From Candidatus Brocadiaceae bacterium (lineage in GTDB: Bacteria; Planctomycetota; MHYJ01; JACQXL01; CAKKQI01): DNA of 7,145 bases. The notes below the pieces were generated by a model, which was given only the letters and a program-made list of their open reading frames with translations, was not told where the DNA came from and did not search any database. The translations under genes were made by a program, and so were the position numbers. The DNA is taken from assembly GCA_919901895.1 (NCBI GenBank), contig CAKKQI010000115.1:1-7145 (forward strand), read 5' to 3'. How positions within the stretch are numbered: position 1 is the first letter of the stretch; each line of letters starts with the position of its first letter. Positions 1-5,009 of the stretch are shown here, in pieces.

Positions 1-1176
1 CAAGCAGATGCCTTTGTCCACGTATTGTTTAACTTCCTTGAGTGTTTCTTCGGCGCTGGTTTGTCCTTCGTTGGCCACGCCGTCGGCGCAGAGAATCAGC
101 CGGTTGATGCAGCCGCGCTGAAAGGACTTGTCCGCGAGTTGATAGCCCAGGCGCAGGCCTTCAGAGGCATTAGTGGAACCATCAGCGTGCAGAGCATCGA
201 TGGCGTCCAGGATTTCCTGCTTGGCTGAGATGCCCTTGTGCTCCATTAGGATGCGGCCCCGTGATTCATAAACGACGATACCGATGCGGTCGCCCTCGCG
301 CAACTGGTCCACCAGCAGACGCAAACTTTTCTTGACCAGTTCCAGCCGGTCTTCCCGTTGCATAGAACCGGAGCAATCTATCACAAAGGTCAGGATAGCG
401 TCCTTGCGGTCTTTAACGGATATCTCCTTGCCCTTAATCCCAATGCGCTGGAGAAAGCAATTCTTGCCGAACTTAGCCGGCGCAGCATCCAGATATATGG
501 CAAAGGTATCATTGGCCGGCGGCTGGTAATTATAATCAAAGAAATTGACGAATTCCTCGGTCCGGACCGAGTCATTAACCGGCAGATTGCCATTTTTAAG
601 ATATGAACGAACCACCGTATATGAAGCCGTATCAACGTCAGTCGCGAAAGTGGAAAAATGGTCATCCTCGGTATCCACAAAAGGATTGACGCCGTAGTTC
701 TTGAAAAAGGTGGCGTCATAGGGTTCGTCATTGACTATCTTTGACCCGCCGTGGGCTGGACCCTGATAACCACTTACTTTGTACAGGTTGTGCATCCCAC
801 CGGAACTACTGCCATATCTACCAGTTCCTCCACCGCCGCCGCCCACACCCATGGCATCATAAGTTTCATTCTGGCCACTCGGTAGTGCCCTCGAGAAATA
901 TATTATGGGTTCTTCAGTCGGAACAGACATATTAAGCATCACGTTTGATTCATTGCTGTCAGTCGGAACAGGTGATTTAAGAGTGGCTATCGGACTGTCT
1001 GGCCTTATATAAACGCTAGACACGGATTCCTCTTCCCGCAAGGCGTGGTCGGCAAAAATAAGCACCAGTATCAAAAGCAATGTAATATGGATGCCGATGG
1101 AAATCGTCCACCAAGGAGAGGCCCGAAACCTCTTGACCAGCGGCTGTATCTGCGCCCATCTTATTATCTTTTTCAT
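1..1176 (-). CDS. YfbK-like von Willebrand factor A domain protein, membrane-anchored (3' end outside window)
   Basis: An open frame of 392 codons runs without a stop from an ATG at 1174-1176 to the window edge, so the C-terminus is missing. The start is supported by AGGAGG at 1185-1190, 8 bases upstream. Residues about 22-42 form one hydrophobic segment (WWTISIGIHITLLLILVLIF), probably an uncleaved inner-membrane anchor with the rest outside the cytoplasm. A glycine/serine-rich linker covers about 110-127. Residues about 153-220 carry the block typical of the YfbK N-terminal domain (NPFVDTEDDHFSTFATDVDT, then VRTEEFVNFF). A vWA domain starts near 260 with a full metal-ion (MIDAS) site: D267-C-S269-G-S271, T335 and D365. 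In known YfbK proteins a further C-terminal domain follows; it would lie off the window. The vWA fold usually binds protein partners through a divalent metal, and the partner here is unknown. It lies 143 bp downstream of the ExbD gene on the same strand and may share its transcript. E. coli YfbK is a lipoprotein, whereas I see no lipobox here. Confidence 0.9.
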   Translation of the reverse strand, partial: MKKIIRWAQIQPLVKRFRASPWWTISIGIHITLLLILVLIFADHALREEESVSSVYIRPDSPIATLKSPVPTDSNESNVMLNMSVPTEEPIIYFSRALPSGQNETYDAMGVGGGGGGTGRYGSSSGGMHNLYKVSGYQGPAHGGSKIVNDEPYDATFFKNYGVNPFVDTEDDHFSTFATDVDTASYTVVRSYLKNGNLPVNDSVRTEEFVNFFDYNYQPPANDTFAIYLDAAPAKFGKNCFLQRIGIKGKEISVKDRKDAILTFVIDCSGSMQREDRLELVKKSLRLLVDQLREGDRIGIVVYESRGRILMEHKGISAKQEILDAIDALHADGSTNASEGLRLGYQLADKSFQRGCINRLILCADGVANEGQTSAEETLKEVKQYVDKGICL

Positions 1177-1208
1177 ACAGAACTCCTCCTTTCTTTAACA
1201 ACGGATTT

Positions 1209-1263
1209 AACGGATTAATCAGATTTTATCCGTCCCGCCTGGGCGGGATCAGTTTAATCTGTT
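1209..1263. repeat. Imperfect palindrome between exbD and the vWA gene
   Basis: The core CCCGCC-TG-GGCGGG (1234-1247) is perfect. Outer arms at 1209-1221 and 1251-1263 (GATTAA/TTAATC type) pair imperfectly. It resembles the palindromes found between genes elsewhere in the window. There is no T-run on either strand, so it is not a clear terminator. It could affect mRNA stability between the two minus-strand genes. Confidence 0.55.
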
Positions 1264-1319
1264 GTTATAACTCATCTGAATTCCGAAGCCACCATCCTGC
1301 GCCGATGGATTTCAATTTA

Positions 1320-1796
1320 TTATTTTATCACTCTTGAAGCAACCGGACCAGGGCCGGCAAATTCTATCTTTTCTATCTTGATGTTCTTGCAGATATCCAT
1401 CACACCCACCACCTTCTGCCAGGGCACCTGCGGGTCGGCATTGATATTAGCCGGCACGTCTAGTTTACCGAGCTTTTTATAATCATTGACGCTGGCCAGC
1501 AATACGCCCTGTAATTCACTGTCGCTGCTGATTGGCCTGGAACCAACCCGGATATTGGTCCGGCTGGTGATGGTATCCCAGAGCATACGAATACGGATGT
1601 CTTCTAGAGGCGGGGGAGGTCCATCGTCGGGACCTTTAGTCGTTGGCATCCACGATTCTATCTTGCCTTCCAGGGCTTTAAAATGGAAGGAGCACATGAA
1701 AAACAAGCAGAGGCAGAAAATCACATCCACCATAGGCACGATATTGATATCAACCGGGTTATCCGAACCCTCGCCGATATTTGTTGAACCGGCCAT
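1320..1796 (-). CDS. ExbD/TolR-family biopolymer transport protein
   Basis: A 158-residue protein of normal length for the family. ExbD/TolR proteins have a short cytoplasmic tail, one transmembrane helix and a periplasmic domain, and with an ExbB/TolQ/MotA-type channel they turn the proton gradient into mechanical work at the envelope. Here residues 1-15 are the tail. Residues about 17-39 form the helix with the family motif INIVPMVDVIFCL, and D24 is the conserved acidic residue thought to take part in proton movement. A proline-rich stretch (PPPP, about 61-64) leads into the periplasmic domain. The start ATG (1794-1796) has GAGGAG at 1803-1808, 6 bases upstream. The next gene downstream is the vWA protein. 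No exbB-like gene is upstream within the window, so the channel partner must be encoded elsewhere. ExbD and TolR cannot be told apart from this sequence, so no symbol is given. Confidence 0.9.
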   Translation of the reverse strand: MAGSTNIGEGSDNPVDINIVPMVDVIFCLCLFFMCSFHFKALEGKIESWMPTTKGPDDGPPPPLEDIRIRMLWDTITSRTNIRVGSRPISSDSELQGVLLASVNDYKKLGKLDVPANINADPQVPWQKVVGVMDICKNIKIEKIEFAGPGPVASRVIK

Positions 1797-1919
1797 AAAA
1801 ATCTCCTCAAGTAGGATTTCAGGTCTCTTTACATCCTCTGTCCCATCTAACTATTAAGAAAGCAAATGGCGTGCCAAAACCGGTGATTGACGCAGATTAT
1901 TATTTATTCAATGCGTAAC

Positions 1920-1939
1920 ATCTTATTAATCAATAAGAT
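1920..1939. repeat. Perfect 8-bp inverted repeat upstream of exbD
   Basis: ATCTTATT (1920-1927) and AATAAGAT (1932-1939) are exact inverted copies around a 4-base centre. The site is about 125 bp upstream of the exbD start, so a regulator-binding site is possible, but the A+T-rich composition makes chance palindromes more likely. Confidence 0.4.
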
Positions 1940-2001
1940 AAGACAAATACCTTCAGCGGTAGTTTGCCAAGAACTATAAATACAACGCCTCTAAAAGTGT
2001 C

Positions 2002-2030
2002 TAAAGTGTAAAATAAACATTTACACTTTA
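2002..2030. repeat. Perfect 11-bp inverted repeat (hairpin)
   Basis: TAAAGTGTAAA (2002-2012) and TTTACACTTTA (2020-2030) are exact inverted copies around a 7-base loop. It lies in the upstream region of exbD, just before repeat copy A. No T-run follows on the plus strand, so a binding site or a structure of the repeat element is more likely than a terminator. Confidence 0.6.
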
Positions 2031-2048
2031 TTGCAGGGTGGGTAGGGG

Positions 2049-2164
2049 GACACTCTTTCTAACACTAATCAAATAAATATGATCGCAACAAATTATTCTT
2101 GGTGTTTTATAATTGAAGCGCTTTCAATTTCGGTTAAATAATTACACAGAATTGGGATTCTTCG
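2049..2164. repeat. 116-bp direct repeat, copy A
   Basis: It aligns without gaps to 4170-4285 with about 9 mismatches in 116 positions. The last 36 bases before the final G (2128-2163) are identical in copy C and also in copy B (2943-2978). It contains AATTGAAGCGCTTTCAATT, a near-palindrome. It begins near CTCTTTCTAAC and ends in GGGATTCTTCG. No open reading frame of note lies inside. Confidence 0.9.
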
Positions 2165-2417
2165 CTACCATTTGACATATTGAATTGGTCGTGAATAACA
2201 GAAATGATTATATACTAAAAACTACATAATACACACCATGGCGTACACAACTTGCATAGACAATCCAAACCAAAAAATGGATCAGTCTGGCACGCCCATG
2301 GAGAATCCAAGACCCGGATGCAGTTTATCCCGTGATGTCCCGTGGGGACAAGATGGTAGATAATTGAAGCACTTTTAATTTCGCTCTATCAATCACCCCG
2401 ATTGGTGGATTTTTTAT

Positions 2418-2446
2418 TTGACTTTGTCAGATAATTTTATTATATT
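2418..2446 (+). promoter_or_regulatory. Sigma70-type promoter of the Phd/RelE-like module
   Basis: TTGACT (2418-2423), a 17-bp spacer and TATATT (2441-2446) give a near-consensus promoter. Transcription would start near 2453, leaving a leader of about 30 bases with AGGAGG at 2474-2479 before the antitoxin ATG. Confidence 0.75.
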
Positions 2447-2455
2447 AAACTTATC
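2430..2455. promoter_or_regulatory. Candidate operator over the -10 box
   Basis: A 26-bp imperfect palindrome with ends GATAA and TTATC; 22 of 26 positions (11 of 13 base pairs) are symmetric. It is centred on the -10 box. Type II antitoxins of this kind usually repress their own promoter by binding such sites. The A+T-rich context could produce it by chance. Confidence 0.4.
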
Positions 2456-2483
2456 ACTATCAGTTAAAATATGAGGAGGAAGC

Positions 2484-2696
2484 ATGCTAAAAATCATTGA
2501 AAGATTTATTACAGATAGGAATGGCGTTAAAAAAGCGGTCGTTTTAACTGTTTTAGAATACCGGAAATTATTGCAATTGATTGAAGATATGGAAGATGCC
2601 ATTGACCTGGCGCGGGCGGCAAAGATAGACCGTCAATTTAGACCCTATGATGAAATCAGAAAAGAATTAATCGGGACACGAAAGATTAATGTATAA
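2484..2696 (+). CDS. Phd/YefM-like antitoxin of a type II toxin-antitoxin pair
   Basis: A 70-residue protein. Its N-terminus (MLKIIERFITDRNGVKKAVV) followed by VLEYRKLLQLIEDMED matches the pattern of small Phd/YefM-family antitoxins: a beta-strand DNA-binding N-terminus, then a helix ending in an acidic E-D-x-x-D run. The basic and polar C-terminal part (about 45-70) would wrap the toxin. AGGAGG lies 4 bases before the ATG. The gene overlaps the toxin start by 8 bp, which couples translation so that antitoxin is made first. In the cytoplasm it would neutralise the downstream RelE/ParE-like protein and, with it, repress the promoter. A RelB-like assignment is also possible, because these short antitoxins are hard to separate by eye. 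Confidence 0.82.
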   Translation: MLKIIERFITDRNGVKKAVVLTVLEYRKLLQLIEDMEDAIDLARAAKIDRQFRPYDEIRKELIGTRKINV

Positions 2697-2952
2697 AATT
2701 CTGTTGTCATCAAAAGCGGAACGTGAATTAAAATCACTGCCATCTGAAATTATTACACGAATAGACTTCAAAATCCGACAACTCACGACTAATCCGAGAC
2801 CGCCTCAAAGCACTAAATTAATAAGTAAAGAAAAACCCGGCTGGCGTATTAGAATGGGCGACTACCGAATACTTTACCAGATTGACGACGAGAAAAAATC
2901 AGTCTTTATTTACCGGATCAAACATCGTAGAGAAGTTTACCGTTTCGGTTAA
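2689..2952 (+). CDS. RelE/ParE-superfamily toxin
   Basis: An 87-residue basic protein with the family layout: an N-terminal helical hairpin (SSKAERELKSLPSE, about 7-20; then NPRPP, 35-39) and a beta-sheet core with GWRIRMGDYRILYQIDD (51-67) and IYRIKHRREVYR (74-85). In ribosome-dependent RelE-type mRNA interferases, basic and tyrosine residues in this core cut mRNA in the A site; candidates here are R53, R55, R60, H79, R80, R81 and Y84. A ParE-type gyrase poison shares the fold and cannot be excluded. The ATG overlaps the antitoxin stop (ATGTATAA) and there is no separate ribosome binding site, so translation is probably coupled. The last two codons and the stop lie inside repeat copy B. The length is normal and there is no sign of decay. 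Confidence 0.88.
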   Translation: MYKILLSSKAERELKSLPSEIITRIDFKIRQLTTNPRPPQSTKLISKEKPGWRIRMGDYRILYQIDDEKKSVFIYRIKHRREVYRFG

Positions 2953-2978
2953 ATAATTACACAGAATTGGGATTCTTC
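2943..2978. repeat. 36-bp direct repeat, copy B
   Basis: Identical over all 36 bases to 2128-2163 and 4249-4284 (starts TTTCGGTTAAATAATT, ends GGGATTCTTC). Sequence upstream of it is toxin coding sequence and does not match the 5' part of copies A and C. It includes the toxin stop codon (2950-2952). Confidence 0.92.
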
Positions 2979-3079
2979 ACGGAGTTTACCCTGAGTGTCA
3001 CGAGATTCTTCGATCGCTGGAGTTTATCCTGAGGCAGACGAGACCCTTCGCTCCGCTCAGGGTGACCTGTCTGCGTCCT

Positions 3080-3100
3080 GATCCGCCTTAGGGGCGGATC
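3080..3100. repeat. GATCCGCC palindrome
   Basis: GATCCGCC (3080-3087) and GGCGGATC (3093-3100) are perfect 8-bp inverted arms around TTAGG. The core TCCGCCTTA-GGCGGA also appears inside ssb at 5853-5867. Outer CCTGTC and GACAGG segments could lengthen the stem. Confidence 0.75.
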
Positions 3101-3160
3101 ATCGGGACAGGCAGGCAATCTTTGCCGAAGGACTCCCTCAGAATGACAGGAAGCGAAGGG

Positions 3161-3215
3161 TTCAAAATGACAAAAAGGGGTTTTTAGACATGTTCCACAT
3201 TCCGCCTCGGCGGGA
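3161..3215. repeat. 55-bp direct repeat, copy 1
   Basis: Aligns without gaps to 4286-4340 with 50 of 55 positions identical. The second half (TGTTCCACATTCCGCCTCGG plus CGGGA) is fully conserved and includes the palindrome CCGCC-TC-GGCGG. In copy 2 the unit is joined directly to the end of the 116-bp repeat. Confidence 0.88.
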
Positions 3216-3281
3216 CCGGAAGGGGCGATTTGCGATGGTCATAGATTCGTCAGGCTCACTACAAGTCGGGACGCAATTTAT

Positions 3282-3322
3282 CCCGCCTTTAGCGGAGCTG
3301 CGGCTCCGCAGGGCGGGGTTTT
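3282..3322 (+). terminator. Strong nested hairpin followed by TTTT, possible terminator
   Basis: Outer arms CCCGCC (3282-3287) and GGCGGG (3312-3317) enclose GCGGAGC (3292-3298) and GCTCCGC (3303-3309), with TTTT at 3319-3322. The short T-run makes termination uncertain. If active, it would stop plus-strand transcripts from the upstream toxin module before the HEPN promoter. It may only be another member of the G+C-rich palindrome family. Confidence 0.4.
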
Positions 3323-3430
3323 CGAAATCTGATAAAAAACTGTTACGCATTGTCCCACCCCTCTTCTTTAAGACATCTTTTAGGGGGTCACGATGTCCCC
3401 ACCCCAGCCCTAACTTCACATAAGAAACTA

Positions 3431-3459
3431 TTGACAAGCAAGATTAAAAGTTCTATTAT
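3431..3459 (+). promoter_or_regulatory. Promoter giving a likely leaderless HEPN transcript
   Basis: Consensus TTGACA (3431-3436), a 17-bp spacer and TATTAT (3454-3459). Transcription would start at about 3466-3467, and the HEPN ATG is 3467-3469. No Shine-Dalgarno sequence precedes this ATG. An overlapping TATAAT (3457-3462) has a less usual 20-bp spacer. Confidence 0.7.
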
Positions 3460-3466
3460 AATATCT

Positions 3467-3820
3467 ATGGACAAGAAACGAGCAATTAAATACTGGCTGA
3501 AATCTTCTGGAAATGACTGGCAGGTGGCAAATCACCTTTTCCAGAAGAGAGATTATTCTTATGCCTTATTTTTCGGACACCTGACTATCGAGAAAATTCT
3601 TAAAGCCCTATATATTGATCGGCACGTGTCGGTCCCACCTTATACTCATACTCTTAAATATCTGGTAGAAAAAATCCCTCTTCAGATAACTGATACACAG
3701 AAGAAACTTCTTGAGACAATTACTGACTTTAATATTGAAGCCAGATATTCTGATTATAAATTTACCTTCTGGAAACGATGTACCAAAGAATATACTAAAA
3801 AAATACCTATCCGAAATTGA
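3467..3820 (+). CDS. HEPN-domain protein of a HEPN/MNT pair, frameshifted near the C-terminus
   Basis: The frame encodes 117 residues. The body matches the HEPN family found next to minimal nucleotidyltransferases: AIKYWLKSSGNDWQVANHLF (6-25), YALFFGHLTIEKILKALYI (32-50), PPYTHTLKYLVEK (57-69) and FNIEARYSDYK (88-98). HEPN partners in such pairs are helical RNase-type toxins, but the RNase motif R-x4-6-H is not evident here (R52 and H61 are too far apart), so toxicity is unproven. After KEYTKK at A7 (3797-3803) the frame ends in IPIRN and TGA (3818-3820). Skipping one A opens YLSEIEEIKEWLLSQIQF to a stop at 3858-3860, which is the expected final helix. The restored protein would have 130 residues, the usual length, and overlap the MNT start by 28 bp. 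The ATG at 3467 is chosen because the promoter points to it; the upstream extension of the frame is repeat sequence. Confidence 0.85.
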   Translation: MDKKRAIKYWLKSSGNDWQVANHLFQKRDYSYALFFGHLTIEKILKALYIDRHVSVPPYTHTLKYLVEKIPLQITDTQKKLLETITDFNIEARYSDYKFTFWKRCTKEYTKKIPIRN

Positions 3821-3860
3821 GGAGATAAAAGAATGGTTGTTAAGTCAAATTCAGTTCTGA
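3797..3860 (+). other. A7 slippage/frameshift site and out-of-frame HEPN C-terminal helix
   Basis: Seven A at 3797-3803 read AAA AAA ATA in the HEPN frame. With six A the reading becomes AAA AAA TAC and continues for 18 family-like residues (YLSEIEEIKEWLLSQIQF) to TGA at 3858-3860. It may be a sequencing error, a true mutation, or transcriptional slippage yielding both forms. GAGGAG inside the tail (3819-3824) also serves as ribosome binding site for the next gene. Confidence 0.8.
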
Positions 3861-4147
3861 AAATAGTCAGAAAATATATTAGAGAATTAGAAAGGAACGG
3901 CTTTAAGATAACCAAGGCATTTCTTTTTGGTTCGTATGCCAAAGGTAGGGCTCATGAGTGGAGTGATATAGATATTGCCTTAGTTTCGCCCAACTTTAGT
4001 GGTAATAGGTTTAATGACCGCCAAAGAATTGTACCGTTGACCAGAAACATAGATAGTCGCATAGAACCAATGCCTTTTAGACCTAAAGATTTCAAAGATG
4101 ACCCGGTAATGGCAGAAGAGATAAAAAAGACCGGCAAAAGAATATAA
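3833..4147 (+). CDS. MNT-type minimal nucleotidyltransferase, antitoxin-like partner of the HEPN protein
   Basis: A 104-residue protein, full length for the family. It carries the polymerase-beta-like signature FGSYAKGRAHEWSDIDIALV: G33-S34 for nucleotide binding, the metal pair D45-x-D47, and E78 (in SRIEPMPF) as the likely third carboxylate. C-terminal residues about 85-104 (KDFKDDPVMAEEIKKTGKRI) match the usual ending. In characterised HepT-MntA pairs the MNT protein neutralises the HEPN toxin by AMPylating it. The same role here is inferred from gene order and motifs only. GAGGAG (3819-3824) lies 8 bases before the ATG. All visible catalytic residues are present, so the MNT gene looks intact even though its HEPN partner is frameshifted. 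Confidence 0.88.
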   Translation: MVVKSNSVLKIVRKYIRELERNGFKITKAFLFGSYAKGRAHEWSDIDIALVSPNFSGNRFNDRQRIVPLTRNIDSRIEPMPFRPKDFKDDPVMAEEIKKTGKRI

Positions 4148-4169
4148 GGGAGGCGGGTAAGGGAGGCGG

Positions 4170-4285
4170 GACGCTCTTTCTAACATCAATTAAATCAATA
4201 TGATAGCAATAAATTATTCTTAGTGTTTTACAATTGAAGCGCTTTCAATTTCGGTTAAATAATTACACAGAATTGGGATTCTTCG
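4170..4285. repeat. 116-bp direct repeat, copy C
   Basis: About 107 of 116 positions match copy A (2049-2164), and the last part (4249-4284) is identical in all three copies. It starts 22 bp after the MNT stop and is followed at once by copy 2 of the 55-bp repeat. Confidence 0.9.
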
Positions 4286-4340
4286 TTCAGAATGACAAAA
4301 AGAGGTTTTCAGGCCTGTTCCACATTCCGCCTCGGCGGGA
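4286..4340. repeat. 55-bp direct repeat, copy 2
   Basis: 50 of 55 positions match 3161-3215. It contains the palindrome CCGCC-TC-GGCGG at 4327-4338. It is fused to repeat copy C, suggesting the two are parts of one composite repeat that was interrupted by other sequence at 2979-3160. Confidence 0.88.
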
Positions 4341-4589
4341 TAGAGCGTAGTTTTCTGAATTGTGGTTGTTAAGCCACTTCTTGACCACCTTGTCCTTGTC
4401 AAGCCAGTTCTTACCCACCTAAAATTGAGCAAATTGGGTTAAAATGAACCAACTATTTTTAAAAACAATCCGAAATGAATATTTAGAGTGATCACGGCGG
4501 TCAAACCAAAACTCAAATAATTGCGTTCAGCTGATTTTAGGCAACAATTCTTCTGTAGAAAAAACGAGCCAAGAGTTTTTCCTTATGGA
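4341..4589. other. Non-coding stretch with a short tandem repeat
   Basis: No supported gene. It holds two imperfect copies of a 23-bp unit (4368-4390 and 4398-4420, 19 of 23 identical, period 30). A 43-codon minus-strand frame across it (4287-4418) ends in repeat-derived residues and has no ribosome binding site. Confidence 0.5.
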
Positions 4590-4769
4590 TTACGCCACGT
4601 CTTTTAACCGATAGGCATTCAGTAACCCCTCACCCATGATGATTCTTTCCACCGCACCTTTAATAACTTTGTCCGTCTTAGCCGGTTTATCCCGCGGCCG
4701 GTGAAAATAGCGGTCATCTACTACCCAGCCATCCAAGGATTCATGGAGGCGGTATTTGTTTAAAATTTT
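4590..4769 (-). pseudogene. 59-codon coding remnant of unknown family
   Basis: On the minus strand a frame with coding-like composition runs from just after an in-frame TAG (4770-4772) to a TAA (4590-4592). It reads KILNKYRLHESLDGW at the start, VVDDRYFHRPRDKPA in the middle and GAVERIIMGEGLLNAYRLKD at the end. It has no ATG near its beginning and no ribosome binding site, while the sequence upstream turns A+T-rich. I infer the 3' end of a gene that lost its 5' part. I do not recognise the family. A small intact gene starting at TTG cannot be ruled out. Confidence 0.45.
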
Positions 4770-4802
4770 CTAAAAAGACCACCACTAAATTTAACTTTTA
4801 TT

Positions 4803-4831
4803 TTGACAGGGCAAAAATAATTTGTTAAAAT
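4803..4831 (+). promoter_or_regulatory. Promoter of the rpsF-ssb-rpsR-rplI operon
   Basis: Consensus TTGACA (4803-4808), a 17-bp spacer and TAAAAT (4826-4831). The predicted start near 4838 leaves a leader of about 170 bases that contains two palindromic elements before rpsF. Confidence 0.8.
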
Positions 4832-4882
4832 ACGCTTTTTAAAACATAAAGAAGATGATACGATTACAGTGATTTTTAAGAT

Positions 4883-4936
4883 AGATTACACAGATTACCT
4901 AAAAACAGTTTCGTCTTAGCGGAATCTGTGTAATCT
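4883..4936. repeat. 14-bp perfect inverted repeat in the rpsF leader
   Basis: AGATTACACAGATT (4883-4896) and AATCTGTGTAATCT (4923-4936) are exact inverted copies around 26 bases. The same arms occur in the spacers at 5955-6065 and 6085-6171. In the mRNA this would be a stable hairpin. Some bacteria regulate S6/S18 through an rpsF leader RNA, but because these arms recur elsewhere I read them as a repeat family first. Confidence 0.85.
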
Positions 4937-4952
4937 TCCCCTAAAATCTGTA

Positions 4953-4990
4953 TCCGCCGAAGGACGGATTCGTCCTATGGCGAATAATCA
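4953..4990. repeat. 38-bp exact inverted repeat, left copy
   Basis: The exact reverse complement of 5977-6014, starting TCCGCCGAAGGACGG and ending GGCGAATAATCA. It is itself nearly palindromic (CGCC-N3-GGACG against CGTCC-N3-GGCG) and ends 7 bases before the rpsF ribosome binding site. With its partner it flanks rpsF and ssb. Confidence 0.92.
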
Positions 4991-5009
4991 TTAACATAGG
5001 AGGTCTAAT

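Larger units (their letters stand above)
1797..2417. other. Non-coding stretch between divergent genes
   Basis: I find no convincing gene on either strand. The stretch holds the upstream region of the minus-strand exbD gene, two perfect inverted repeats (1920-1939 and 2002-2030), repeat copy A (2049-2164), and a partial second copy of part of that repeat at 2361-2383 (about 21 of 23 positions match 2110-2132). A TTGACA at 2172-2177 has no good -10 partner. No minus-strand promoter for exbD stands out. Confidence 0.6.
2979..3430. other. Repeat-rich spacer between the two toxin-antitoxin-type modules
   Basis: I see no real gene. The stretch is a patchwork of short repeat units of the kind CCCTTCGCT...CAGGGTGA and CTCAGAATGACA, plus G+C-rich palindromes at 3080-3100, 3202-3213 and 3282-3317. 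Open frames that cross it on both strands are made of these repeats and have no ribosome binding site or family motif. Confidence 0.6.

Noticed and set aside
741..935. Plus-strand frame opposite the vWA gene
   Set aside because: It is antisense to a well-supported gene with a complete MIDAS motif and strong ribosome binding site; it has no motif of its own.
2392..2416. Possible intrinsic terminator (ATCACC ... GGTGGAT then T6)
   Set aside because: The stem has a bulge and few pairs, and no plus-strand gene lies upstream to be terminated.
3162..3437. Overlapping open frames on both strands in the spacer (77 and 91 codons)
   Set aside because: They consist of repeat units, have no ribosome binding sites, and share residues such as RRGGMWN only because the 55-bp repeat is present twice.
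2057..4260. Repeats A and C as integron attC sites (TTCTAAC ... GTTAAAT, 83 bp apart, after toxin-antitoxin genes)
   Set aside because: The left box misses the RYYYAAC consensus at its first base, the interior does not fold into a clear imperfect palindrome, copy B lacks the left half, and no integrase is visible. A structure-based attC search could revisit it.
2128..4284. 36-bp identical repeats as a CRISPR array
   Set aside because: There are only three copies, 815 and 1306 bp apart, with genes between them. No regular spacers and no cas genes are present.
4220..4432. Minus-strand frames across repeat copy C, including a 43-codon one with KNWLDKDK-like sequence (4287-4418)
   Set aside because: Their C-terminal parts are translations of the repeats, there is no start with a ribosome binding site, and the KNWL part reflects a 30-bp tandem repeat.
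4838..5009. Classical S6:S18 leader RNA motif upstream of rpsF
   Set aside because: The leader hairpins here recur in other spacers, so they cannot be assigned to that motif by eye. A covariance search of 4838-5009 would decide.
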